Shown here: in pieces, positions 15,867-23,839 of the stretch
How positions within the stretch are numbered: position 1 is the first letter of the stretch
How the letters are laid out: each line of letters starts with the position of its first letter
NCBI GenBank assembly: GCA_009843735.1
Contig: VYCW01000107.1
Coordinates: 1-36,419 of the forward strand
Direction: 5' to 3'
Length of the DNA: 36,419 nucleotides
From: Acidimicrobiaceae bacterium
GTDB taxonomy: Bacteria; Actinomycetota; Acidimicrobiia; Acidimicrobiales; Aldehydirespiratoraceae
Notes under the pieces: model-generated
What the model was told of the DNA's origin: nothing
Databases searched by the model: none
What the model saw: only the letters and a program-made list of their open reading frames with translations
Program-made: the position numbers and the translations under genes

Positions 15867-16661
15867 GTGTTCTCGCTAACCGGCAAGGTAACCGTGGTCA
15901 CCGGCGCGGCTTCGGGAATCGGCCTGGCCACCGCGCGGCGTTTCGCCGAAGCAGGCGCCACGGTGGTGCTGAGCGACATCGTCGACAGTTCTGCGTTCGC
16001 GGCCGAGATCGACGCCGAGTTCGTGGCGGTCGACGTGTCCGAGGAGGACTCGGTCGCCGCACTGGTGGCCTCAGTGGTCGAGGCCCACGGCCGCCTCGAC
16101 GTGATGGTCAACAACGCAGGGGTCTTGCTCACGTCCAAGGGGATCGACGCAGATTCGACCGAGGACGTTCGGCGCATGATGGACGTGAACCTGTTCGGGG
16201 TCCTGTACGGCATGAGGCACGCGTCGCGGGCCATGGAACGGGGCGGCTCCATCGTCAACACCGCCTCCATGGCCGGGATCGTCGGCTTCCCCGGCCTCAG
16301 CACCTACGGCGCCTCCAAATGGGGCGTGGTCGGCCTCACCCGGTACGGGGCCATCGAGTTCGGCCCGCTCGGGATCAGGGTGAACTGCGTCTGCCCCACC
16401 GGGGTCGCCACTCCGCTGGCGGGCGACACCCAAGACCACTGGGCGGCGCGGTCGCAGGCGCTGGCCCACCAGCACACCAACCGGCTCGCCACCGCCGACG
16501 AGGTGGCTGCCGCCATCCACTACCTCGCCAGCGACGAAGCAGCCATGGTCAACGGCCACGCCCTCAACATCGACGGCGGGCTCGGTGCCGGGATGAGCAT
16601 CGAGATGATCGAGGCCGCGATCGGCGAGTCCATCCGCGACGGATCCTCCATCATCGAGTGA
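15867..16661 (+). CDS. SDR family NAD(P)-dependent oxidoreductase
   Basis: A 264-residue classical SDR: TGAASGIG, NNAG, asparagine in MDVNLFG, NTASMAG, YGASK and GHALNIDGG. The GTG at 15867 is chosen because TGAGGG lies about 7 bases upstream and the product then starts FSLTGKV, like the SDR at 9594-10364. An ATG at 15831 in the same frame lies inside the divergent promoter palindrome and is less likely. The stop overlaps the start of the SnoaL-like gene by one base (TGATG), so the two are coupled. The enzyme class is clear, the substrate not. Confidence 0.92.
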   Translation: MFSLTGKVTVVTGAASGIGLATARRFAEAGATVVLSDIVDSSAFAAEIDAEFVAVDVSEEDSVAALVASVVEAHGRLDVMVNNAGVLLTSKGIDADSTEDVRRMMDVNLFGVLYGMRHASRAMERGGSIVNTASMAGIVGFPGLSTYGASKWGVVGLTRYGAIEFGPLGIRVNCVCPTGVATPLAGDTQDHWAARSQALAHQHTNRLATADEVAAAIHYLASDEAAMVNGHALNIDGGLGAGMSIEMIEAAIGESIRDGSSIIE

Positions 16662-17158
16662 TGAGCGACTCGAAGGACACCGGCCACGTGACTCACCCCG
16701 AAGTGCAACGGCTGCTCGACATCGAGGCCATCAAGGCGCTCAAGGCTCGCTACTGCTGGTACTGCGACGACCCCGACCAGCACCACCGCTTCCCGGAGCT
16801 GTTCACCGACGACGCGGTGTTCATCGAGGAGCCCATCGACCATCTGGTAGGCCGCGACGCCATCATCGAGTGGAACGAGGAGTACTCCCGCACCTGCATC
16901 TGGTCGCGCCATTACGCGGTGACCCCGCTCATCGAAGTCGACGGTGACAGCGCCTCGGGACGCTGGCAGGTGCTGCTGCTGTCGATCCAGCGCATCGATG
17001 GCGACGAGCAGATGCTGTGGGCCGCGGGCACCTACACCGAGGAGTACCGCAGGGTCGACGGTGAGTGGCTGTTCTCGAGGGTCCACGCCGCCGGCCGCTG
17101 GATGACCAGCTTCGACGAGGGCCTGGTCGAGCACCTCACCCTCTTCGACCAGCTATAG
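16661..17158 (+). CDS. SnoaL-like / NTF2-like domain protein
   Basis: A 165-residue protein with the SnoaL_4-type pattern: an N-terminal helix DIEAIKALKARYCWYCDDPD, then FTDDAVFIEEP, GRDAIIEWNEE, SRHYAVTPLIEVDG, and final strands TYTEEYRRVDGEWLFSRV. The fold serves as cyclase, isomerase or dehydratase, and as beta subunit of ring-hydroxylating oxygenases. The motif set here matches the free-standing family found next to SDR and Rieske genes, not a full beta subunit. ATG 16661 shares a base with the SDR stop; GTG 16658 is an alternative. It is convergent with the Rieske oxygenase gene at 17209, 50 bases away. A role in a hydration or dehydration step is inferred. Confidence 0.82.
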   Translation: MSDSKDTGHVTHPEVQRLLDIEAIKALKARYCWYCDDPDQHHRFPELFTDDAVFIEEPIDHLVGRDAIIEWNEEYSRTCIWSRHYAVTPLIEVDGDSASGRWQVLLLSIQRIDGDEQMLWAAGTYTEEYRRVDGEWLFSRVHAAGRWMTSFDEGLVEHLTLFDQL

Positions 17159-17208
17159 GCGGTCCGGGCCCGGTCCTAACCCTGGAGGCTGCTAGCCCGG
17201 GCGCGTCA

Positions 17209-18336
17209 TCAGTCCAGGCCGAGGGCGTCAAGCAGCCAGTTCTGGGTCTGCCACACCGACAGCTCGAGATGCGACAGCCGGGCCGGTCGGGCCGACGCTG
17301 ACCTGAGGCCGGCATAGGACCGGCGGCACATCTCAGCGTCCTGCTCCCAAACCGATCGCCCCAGCTCGAGTTGAGCCTCCCGGATCTGCTCGATGTACTC
17401 GGACTCGGCCAACTCGCGCTCCACCAGCAGGAACAGCTCGATGTCGAGTTCGTCGACCCGCCGGGTCGGCCTCACGTGCAACCACGCGGCCATGTCGGGG
17501 AACGTGAAGAAGCACAGCAGCGGGAAGACCACGCCGGCTGCCGAGTATGTGGTCTGATCGGTGTCGAGCGTCGAGATGGGCCGGTCGATGGTGGCCTGGT
17601 ACTCCAGGGTGTTGCCGATGCGTGCGTAGCACCAGGGCTCGCCGCCATTGTCGAGGGGCTCGGTCAGTGACGCCGGCGTCATCTGCTCCAGCGAGTCGGG
17701 ATGCACGCTGGCGACGTGGTAGTTCTCGGCCCAGTTGTCGACCATCGCGTTCCAGCTCCAGTCGGCGGTCTCGGAGAGCGTGGCTGAGACGACGAGCTCG
17801 TCGAGGCGCCAGCTGGACACCATGGCATCGAGGCCTGCGATCTGGGGAGCGAGCGGCTCGATACCCGGGTCGAATGTCATGAACACGAACCCGTTCCAGA
17901 CCTCGTGGCGGTACTCCGGCAACCGGCAGCCGGACTTGTCGAAGTCGACCCTGTCCATGCGGGGCGCGCCCGACAGGCGCCCGTCGAGGCTGTAGGTCCA
18001 CAGGTGGTAGGGGCACTGCAGCGCCGGGGCGGACCCGCGGCCCTCCACGATGCTCGCCCACCGGTGCCGGCACACGTTCGACAGCACATGCATGTCGCCG
18101 TCGCGGTCGACCGTGGCGACGATCGGCTCGCCCGCCATCTCCAGAGCCACGTAGTCGCCAGGGTTGGCCAGCTGTGACACGTGGGCGACGGGCAGCCAGG
18201 AGTGCCGGAACACCCGGTCGACGATCTCGTCGTAGACGGCCTGGTCGGTGTAGAAGGACGGGGGCAGCGTGGTGGCGGTGGCGATCGGCTCCCGGGCGGC
18301 GGCCAGATCGGCAGGGCTGACGTCGATTGCGGTCAT
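17209..18336 (-). CDS. Second Rieske non-heme iron oxygenase, alpha subunit
   Basis: A 375-residue Rieske oxygenase. The 2Fe-2S ligands are C89, H91, C108 and H111. The catalytic iron site lies in DNWAENYHVASVH with His207 and His212; Asp in EQDAEMC is the probable third ligand. Where the family has a bridging Asp two residues before YH (DPYH in the first Rieske protein here), this one has Glu204 (ENYH), a conservative change in the electron path. It is about 50 residues shorter than the protein at 5625-6893 and not a close copy. AAGGAG lies about 11 bases before the ATG. It stands alone on the minus strand, divergent from SDR 18393. No reductase or ferredoxin is nearby. Confidence 0.92.
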   Translation of the reverse strand: MTAIDVSPADLAAAREPIATATTLPPSFYTDQAVYDEIVDRVFRHSWLPVAHVSQLANPGDYVALEMAGEPIVATVDRDGDMHVLSNVCRHRWASIVEGRGSAPALQCPYHLWTYSLDGRLSGAPRMDRVDFDKSGCRLPEYRHEVWNGFVFMTFDPGIEPLAPQIAGLDAMVSSWRLDELVVSATLSETADWSWNAMVDNWAENYHVASVHPDSLEQMTPASLTEPLDNGGEPWCYARIGNTLEYQATIDRPISTLDTDQTTYSAAGVVFPLLCFFTFPDMAAWLHVRPTRRVDELDIELFLLVERELAESEYIEQIREAQLELGRSVWEQDAEMCRRSYAGLRSASARPARLSHLELSVWQTQNWLLDALGLD

Positions 18337-18380
18337 CCGGGCAGCTGCTCCTTAGTTCGTGGTCGGTGGCAGCGAGTACC

Positions 18381-18386
18381 TAGATT
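18381..18386 (+). promoter_or_regulatory. -10 box of a probable leaderless promoter
   Basis: TAGATT ends 6 bases before the GTG start at 18393, the same arrangement as before tetR and the ABC operon. There is no Shine-Dalgarno sequence and no convincing -35 box. Confidence 0.45.
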
Positions 18387-18392
18387 GCGGGC

Positions 18393-19118
18393 GTGGGCGT
18401 AGCGAATGTAGTTGTCACGGGGGCTGCCCAGGGCATTGGACGGGCAGTGGCCGAGACGCTGGCCCGACGGCCCGGCACGTCACTCCTGCTGGCCGACATC
18501 CAGTCCGAGAAGGTTGCAGACGTGGCGGGCCACATCGGCGTCCAGTCGGTGGCCGTTGACATTGCCGATCCCGATTCCTGCCGGGCCATGGTCGCCGCCG
18601 CGGTGGAGAACCTCGGCGGCCTTGACGCGGTGGTTCAGGTGGCGGGGCTCGACGCTCCACCGGGCACGGCGCTGACCACCGGCGACGACCTGTGGCGGCG
18701 CGTGATCGATGTCGATCTGTCGGGGCCGTGGTGGGTAGCCAAGGCTGCCGCCGACCACATGGTGGGCCACGGGGGTGGCCGGATCGTGATCATCAGCTCA
18801 GCGTCCGCTTACGTGGCCTCCGACGGGACTACGCCGGCCTACCACGCGGCCAAGGCGGGACTGCATGGGCTGGTGGTGGCCCTGGCCCAGCAGTTGGAGG
18901 CTCGCGGCATTCTCGTCAATGCCATCGCCCCCGGTGCCATCGGAACGGGGCAGCCCATGACCAGGGAGGAGATCGACCAGATCGAGGCGATGTTCCCCCT
19001 CGGCATCGTCGGGCCGCAGCCGGTGGCCGACATGGTTGAATACCTGCTCGGCCCGGGCGGCGACTGGATCTCCGGTGCGGTTCTCAACGTGTCGGGCGGC
19101 ATGCACAAGGGGCGCTGA
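18393..19118 (+). CDS. SDR family oxidoreductase with altered NNAG motif
   Basis: A 241-residue SDR with TGAAQGIG near the N-terminus, serine in IISSASA, YHAAK and the ending SGAVLNVSGG. Two usual asparagines differ: NNAG is VQVAG, and the tetrad position VNLxG is VDLSG. All other SDRs in the window keep both. Asp at the second site is seen in some active SDRs, so the enzyme may still work. The GTG start has a -10 box 6 bases upstream and no Shine-Dalgarno sequence. One base separates its stop from the amidohydrolase GTG, so the two form an operon divergent from the second Rieske oxygenase. Confidence 0.88.
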   Translation: MGVANVVVTGAAQGIGRAVAETLARRPGTSLLLADIQSEKVADVAGHIGVQSVAVDIADPDSCRAMVAAAVENLGGLDAVVQVAGLDAPPGTALTTGDDLWRRVIDVDLSGPWWVAKAAADHMVGHGGGRIVIISSASAYVASDGTTPAYHAAKAGLHGLVVALAQQLEARGILVNAIAPGAIGTGQPMTREEIDQIEAMFPLGIVGPQPVADMVEYLLGPGGDWISGAVLNVSGGMHKGR

Positions 19119-19119
19119 C

Positions 19120-20028
19120 GTGGCCGGGCCCCTGGTCATCGACTCTCATGCCCATGCCTTCGATACCGCCGACGATGCTCGGACGCTGGTCGACGGCTAT
19201 GCCCCTGCAGAGTACGGGGCTCCGCCCGGCGTGATCGATCCACCGGCCCAGCCGGGAACGATCGACGGGCTGCTTGACGCGATGGGCTCCGCGGGGGTGT
19301 CCCGGGCGATCCTGTTGCACACCTGGCTCGGCGGCTTGGAGCGCATGGCTCATCCCGACGCCAGCGAGGAGCAGCACGCGGCCAAGCTCGCCGCCCAGAA
19401 CCGCCAGGTCTGCGCCACCGCCAGCGCGCGGCCGGAACTCATCGCGTTCGTGGGCGTGGACATGCACCGCACCGACCCGGTCGGGCTCCATGGCGAGTTG
19501 GAGGAACTCAAGGGCCTTGGCGCTTGCGGCGTGAAGATCCACCCCAGCATCGAGCGCATCGCGGTAGACGACCCCCGAGTGGCCCACATCTGGCAGGCCT
19601 GCGCCGATCTCGACCTGCCGGTCGTGGCCCACGGTGGCCGGACCCACGACAGCCGGGTCCATCACGGCGAGCCCCGCCGTTTCGCCGGAGTGCTCCAGAA
19701 CCATCCCACGCTGCGGACCGTGGTCGCTCATCTGGGCGGCGCCGAGTGGCGAACCGCCCCCGAGCTTGCCGAGACCTGCCCCAACGTTGCTTTCGACCTG
19801 TGCGAGATCATCCAGTACGCCGGCGCGCCCAACGCGCCCACCCTGGCCGACCTGGGTCGGCTCATTGCCAGCATCGGCAGCCACCGGGTGCTGTTCGGCA
19901 CCGACTTCCCCTGGTACGGGCTCGATGACACCATCGAGCGGGTCATGTCCATCCCCGGTCTCGCTGACGAGGAGAGGGCGGCAATCCTAGGTCGCAATGC
20001 CGAAGCGTTCCTGCGTCTAGCCGCCTAG
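19120..20028 (+). CDS. Amidohydrolase family (metal-dependent TIM-barrel hydrolase/decarboxylase)
   Basis: A 302-residue protein of the amidohydrolase_2 group. It has HxH metal ligands in IDSHAHAFD (His10, His12), VKIHPSIE, VVAHGG, VAHLGG and the late Asp of FGTDFPW. Members hydrolyse lactones and amides or decarboxylate aromatic and unsaturated acids (ACMSD type). Which of these applies cannot be told. AAGGGGC at the SDR stop serves as Shine-Dalgarno sequence for GTG 19120; the frame upstream of it overlaps the SDR and has no family sequence. With the SDR it forms a two-gene operon. Its stop faces the dimethylformamidase-like gene, 39 bases away. Confidence 0.88.
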   Translation: MAGPLVIDSHAHAFDTADDARTLVDGYAPAEYGAPPGVIDPPAQPGTIDGLLDAMGSAGVSRAILLHTWLGGLERMAHPDASEEQHAAKLAAQNRQVCATASARPELIAFVGVDMHRTDPVGLHGELEELKGLGACGVKIHPSIERIAVDDPRVAHIWQACADLDLPVVAHGGRTHDSRVHHGEPRRFAGVLQNHPTLRTVVAHLGGAEWRTAPELAETCPNVAFDLCEIIQYAGAPNAPTLADLGRLIASIGSHRVLFGTDFPWYGLDDTIERVMSIPGLADEERAAILGRNAEAFLRLAA

Positions 20029-20067
20029 ATGACAAGCTCCGAGACAGAGAGCTCGATGTGGGGGTAG

Positions 20068-21711
20068 CTATCCGGTCCTGCCGAGGAAGCGGTCGAGGAC
20101 GTTGCGGGTGATGGTCTCGATCTGAGCGTCGCCCTCAGCCAGGGCGTAGCACCACTCAGTGGTTCCTGCGCAGAAGACCTCGCCGTCACCCTTGGCCATG
20201 GCGGTGATCACTGCGCTGCCGTAGCGGATGCGGTCGCGGTGCTCCGGGGTGTCCTCGGCGAAGAGGGCCTCGGCCGCGAAGGCCAGATCGCCGTCGGCGA
20301 TCGAGATCAGGTTCCCGGCCTGGCCGTGGTCCTCCTCCTCCAACGTCACCGGGGTGAGAGCCAGGATCTCAAGGCTGTCAGGGGCGCCGTCGGAGCCCGT
20401 GGGGTAGGGGAGCCCCGAGCGGAACGTGTAGTCGACGCCGTCGGTCTCGTAGCCGACGACGGGCACATCGCCGCCCAGGATGTCGCCGTAATAGACGTCG
20501 GCTCCGGCGAAGGCCCAGTGGCCCGGCCGGTACACGATGAACCCGCCAGCGCCTCTTGGCGACAGGCCGCCGATCCGGGAGTACACGCCCCGGAAGCCGT
20601 TGGCTCCGAAGGTGGTGACCGGAGGCCGGTCGATGTAGTGAGCCTCGAACGCGCCGGTGCGGCGGTCGAAGTCGTCGCTGTGGCGCTCGGGGTCGGCGTG
20701 GGCCGCGTACTTGTGGCACACCTGGGTGCGCAGGTCGTCCTCCATGCGCACCTGCCACACGATGTTGCCGCCAAGGCGGGCGTAGCGGCCACCCCGCTCG
20801 ATGAACCGATCCAGCACACCGCGGCCCGCGGCCGTCCAGTACTCGTCGTGGCCGGTGGTGACCACCGCCTCGTACCCATCGAGCACGCCAGGATCACGGT
20901 CCAGGTCCCACTGCGAGAGCAGTTCGGGCTCGTATCCATTGGCCTCCAGCCAGCGGAACGTCAGCGCGTCGTAGCGGGCCCAGCCGGCAGCCACCGTCCA
21001 CACCGAGTAGCCGTTGCTGATGGCCCAATCCGCAGCCGGGATCCCGACCGCCGCACCCACCGGCAACGGCGGCTGGGCCAGCCGGGGCGCGCCCACCGGT
21101 GTGCGGATCAGGCCCCGCGACCACGGCCGGTGGAAGCTCAGACGGGACTTGAAGCTCTTCTCGCGTACCTCCAGCGGGTCGGCGGTGTGGTCGACATGCT
21201 CGTCGGAGAAGTACCCGCAGCCCCCGCCCCAGTCGTTGTACTCCTGCCAGGTGTAGGTGGCCGCCACCATGGCCAGCTTCGAACGTTGGCCAGGCACCGA
21301 GGGTCGCAGCACGAAGAAGGCGTCCTGAGTGACCTCCCGACCGTCCCGCTCACCCCGCAGAACCACGATGTAGCCACCCGAGGCCCAATCGGCCGGAGTC
21401 TCGAACGAGACGCCCTGGGGCCAGCCGCAGCCGGAGGCAACCACGTCACCAGGGATCGGATGGCGCGCGCCCGCGAGTCCGTCTTGCTCGTGGACCCTCT
21501 CGAAAGCGTGCCCGTCGCGCCATACCTCGAAGCCCCAGCTCGGCGCGGTGGTGGACACGTGCAGGCTGACCGTCTCGCCGGGGGCGTAGCTCGGCCGATC
21601 GGTGTAGCCCCAGATCTCGAGCGCCTCCGGGTCTGCGCTGGGGCCCTCGGCGGTGATCCGCTCGAGCCAGGTGAGCCATTGGCCCTCGGAGGAGCCTCGC
21701 TCTGCCGTCAT
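20068..21711 (-). CDS. N,N-dimethylformamidase large-subunit-like protein
   Basis: 547 residues matching the dimethylformamidase beta-subunit-like family. The N-terminal beta-sandwich begins IWGYTDRPSYAPGETVSLHVS. The catalytic region has YTWQEYNDWGGGCGYFSD and VTTGHDEYW (His288, Asp289, Glu290), then GGN with Asn316. From memory, Paracoccus DmfA2 has a mononuclear iron held by two Tyr and Glu521, with His519 and Asn547 nearby. The H-x-E spacing and the 28-residue distance from His to Asn are the same here. The known enzyme splits DMF to dimethylamine and formate; the small subunit was not seen here. It is the last gene of the operon Ldh, VOC, alcohol dehydrogenase, this gene. The Shine-Dalgarno sequence is weak. 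Confidence 0.82.
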   Translation of the reverse strand: MTAERGSSEGQWLTWLERITAEGPSADPEALEIWGYTDRPSYAPGETVSLHVSTTAPSWGFEVWRDGHAFERVHEQDGLAGARHPIPGDVVASGCGWPQGVSFETPADWASGGYIVVLRGERDGREVTQDAFFVLRPSVPGQRSKLAMVAATYTWQEYNDWGGGCGYFSDEHVDHTADPLEVREKSFKSRLSFHRPWSRGLIRTPVGAPRLAQPPLPVGAAVGIPAADWAISNGYSVWTVAAGWARYDALTFRWLEANGYEPELLSQWDLDRDPGVLDGYEAVVTTGHDEYWTAAGRGVLDRFIERGGRYARLGGNIVWQVRMEDDLRTQVCHKYAAHADPERHSDDFDRRTGAFEAHYIDRPPVTTFGANGFRGVYSRIGGLSPRGAGGFIVYRPGHWAFAGADVYYGDILGGDVPVVGYETDGVDYTFRSGLPYPTGSDGAPDSLEILALTPVTLEEEDHGQAGNLISIADGDLAFAAEALFAEDTPEHRDRIRYGSAVITAMAKGDGEVFCAGTTEWCYALAEGDAQIETITRNVLDRFLGRTG

Positions 21712-21748
21712 GGCTGGCGAGCCTCGTTCGGCAGGACAAGGTGGTCCA

Positions 21749-22783
21749 CTACGGCATCACCATCACCTTGCACTGGTCGGTGGGTCGGCGCAGTGCCTCG
21801 AAGGCGGCGGGCAGTGCATCCAGCCCGATGCGATGCGAGATCATCGGCGTGGGATCAATGCGGCCAGTCTCGATCATCTCCAGGATGAACTCGTTGTCGG
21901 CCTTGGTGTAGACCCGGGCCGTGCGGACCTGTGGCTCCTTGAAGTAGGCGAGCAGGTGGTCGAAGGAGTCCGGCTCCATGCACACGCCGCCGGTTACCAC
22001 CGTCCCTTGGGGCCGGACCGCGGCGATGGCCGCGTTGAGCATCCCTGGCCGCCCCACCGCCTCGATCACCACGTCGGGCTCACCCCCGGTCAACTCCGCG
22101 AAGCGGGCGGCCACGTCGGTGTCGCCGCTGGCGTCGATGGTGTCGGTTGCCCCTAGGCGCAGGGCCAGCTCCCGGCGGTGCTCGACGCGCTCGGACACCA
22201 CCACCCGGCGAGCGCCGAAGAACCGGGCCCAGACGGTGATGGCCTGACCGATGGGGCCTCCTCCCAGGATCAGCACCCGGTCACCGATTTCCAACGAGGC
22301 CTGCCGCACGCACACCAGCCCGGTGGCCAGCGGCTCGCACAGCGCGGCCACGTCCATCGAGATGCCGCCGGGAACGGCCAGCAGGTCCGACAGCGACACC
22401 GTCAGGTACTCGGCGTAGGCGCCGTCGGGCTCGTCGGGACCCAGCGCTCCGAACGTGAGCTGATCCGGGCATTCCTCGGGACGGTCGAGCAGGCAGTAGG
22501 GACAGCGACCGCACGACCCGATCGGTATCGCGTACACCCGGTCGCCCACCGTCCAGTCGCCGACCGGTTCAGGGCCGATCTCGACGATCTCGCCGGTCAC
22601 CTCGTGGCCCAGCACCGCGCCCCGGCGGGCCAGGTCGCCCTCGGGGGTGGTGGCGTGCAGGTCCGAGCCGCACACTCCGCACGCCGACACCCTGATCACC
22701 GCCTGACCCGGCCCGGGTCGGGGATCGGGGATGTCGGCAATGCGCAGCGGCTGGCCGGGTGCGTCGTAGATGGCTGCTTTCAT
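21749..22783 (-). CDS. Zinc-dependent alcohol dehydrogenase (MDR family)
   Basis: 344 residues of the medium-chain dehydrogenase family. The catalytic zinc ligands are C38 with H60-E61 (GHE), and the structural zinc cysteines are C91, C94, C97 and C105. The nucleotide motif is ILGGGPIG near residue 172. Such enzymes oxidise secondary alcohols or polyols with NAD(P); the threonine/sorbitol dehydrogenase branch is nearest by motif, but the substrate is open. AAGGAGA lies 10 bases before the ATG. It is third in its operon, 40 bases after the VOC gene and 37 before the dimethylformamidase-like gene. Confidence 0.93.
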   Translation of the reverse strand: MKAAIYDAPGQPLRIADIPDPRPGPGQAVIRVSACGVCGSDLHATTPEGDLARRGAVLGHEVTGEIVEIGPEPVGDWTVGDRVYAIPIGSCGRCPYCLLDRPEECPDQLTFGALGPDEPDGAYAEYLTVSLSDLLAVPGGISMDVAALCEPLATGLVCVRQASLEIGDRVLILGGGPIGQAITVWARFFGARRVVVSERVEHRRELALRLGATDTIDASGDTDVAARFAELTGGEPDVVIEAVGRPGMLNAAIAAVRPQGTVVTGGVCMEPDSFDHLLAYFKEPQVRTARVYTKADNEFILEMIETGRIDPTPMISHRIGLDALPAAFEALRRPTDQCKVMVMP

Positions 22784-22823
22784 GTGGAGCAGTCTCCTTG
22801 TGGTCGTGAGATCCGGGCGTGCA

Positions 22824-23813
22824 TCAACGGTCCCCGTGGCGGCGCACCTGCAAGGCGGTGTCGCCCCGTCGGGGGAGCACCACCGGCTCGCGGTTCCAGT
22901 CGTCCACCCAACCGTTGGCGCAGCGTCCGCTGCGGTGCGCGTCCACCATCAGATCAGCCGGTACGGGGTCCATCAGCTCGATGTGGGTGCCGTCGGCGTC
23001 GTAGAGCCAGGCGATGGTGGTGTCGTGCTCGGGGTAGTAGGCCGGCTCGCTCAGAGGCTCCACGCCCCGGTCCACGGCCCGCTGCCAGGTGCCGGCCACG
23101 TCGCCGGTGGTGAAGCAGACGTGGTCGTAGCAGCTTCCCCGCCGTTCGAACACCGGACCGTCGATCGTGTCGAAGGCGCCGCTGATGATCTCCAGACTGA
23201 ACTCGTGGCCGGCCGCGTCGAAGAACGGGTCGCTCAGCATCACCAACCCCTGGGTGCCGCCCCCCTCCAGCGGAGCGGTGAAGTCGTAGGTCTTGACCAG
23301 ACCGAACTGCTCGACCCAGAAGGCCTCGGCCCGGACGAGGTCCGAGGTCACGAAGCACACGTGATGCAGGGCGAGATCCTCCCGGGGGCCGCGGGCCGGT
23401 CGGGGCACGGCCACATCGCGGTGCTCGACCAAGTCGATCATGAGCCCCTCGGGCGACCACACCCCGGCGGCGATCGCCAGGGTCACCCCGTCGATCACGA
23501 AGGGTTCCGGGGCCCAGGCCGACGCGACGCCCGCCTCCATGAGCCGGGCGTGGGCCGCCTCGACGTCGTCGCACACCAGCGCCACCCGCTCAATGCTCCA
23601 GGGCTGCCGGGCCAGGTACTCCTCGGACTCGGGCAGCAGCGGCGGTCCCTGGAACTCGAGCAGCACGTCGGTTCCGGCTCCTCCGTAGGCCACGTCGTGG
23701 CTGCCCCGGCGGTAGGTCCGCTCGGTCAGCCGGCAGCCAAGCGCCCGGTACACGCCGAAGCTGTAGTCCACGTCGGGGGTCAGGAAGCCGACATGGTCGA
23801 AGCGGAACTCCAT
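22824..23813 (-). CDS. Two-domain VOC protein (extradiol dioxygenase/HPPD-like)
   Basis: 329 residues with two vicinal-oxygen-chelate domains (about 1-135 and 145-290). The second has a complete 2-His-1-carboxylate set: His in LHHVCF, His in YDHVCF and Glu in GTHIELMD. The first keeps only FDHVGF, while the second His and the Glu positions are changed (IERVAL, MIDLVE). A metal-free first and catalytic second barrel is the layout of extradiol ring-cleaving dioxygenases and 4-hydroxyphenylpyruvate dioxygenase. Ring cleavage is therefore possible but unproven. AGGAAG lies 7 bases before the ATG. It is second in the operon that begins with the Ldh-family gene. Confidence 0.85.
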   Translation of the reverse strand: MEFRFDHVGFLTPDVDYSFGVYRALGCRLTERTYRRGSHDVAYGGAGTDVLLEFQGPPLLPESEEYLARQPWSIERVALVCDDVEAAHARLMEAGVASAWAPEPFVIDGVTLAIAAGVWSPEGLMIDLVEHRDVAVPRPARGPREDLALHHVCFVTSDLVRAEAFWVEQFGLVKTYDFTAPLEGGGTQGLVMLSDPFFDAAGHEFSLEIISGAFDTIDGPVFERRGSCYDHVCFTTGDVAGTWQRAVDRGVEPLSEPAYYPEHDTTIAWLYDADGTHIELMDPVPADLMVDAHRSGRCANGWVDDWNREPVVLPRRGDTALQVRRHGDR

Positions 23814-23839
23814 CCCGGCACTTCCTAGTGGCTGCAGCT

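Noticed and set aside
20033-20060. Small stem AGCTC/GAGCT between convergent genes
   Set aside because: Five base pairs with a 9-base loop and no T tract; likely chance.
20239-21888. Open frame of 549 codons on the plus strand
   Set aside because: It is antisense to the dimethylformamidase-like gene, shows no family motif, and is expected from the strong GC bias at third codon positions.
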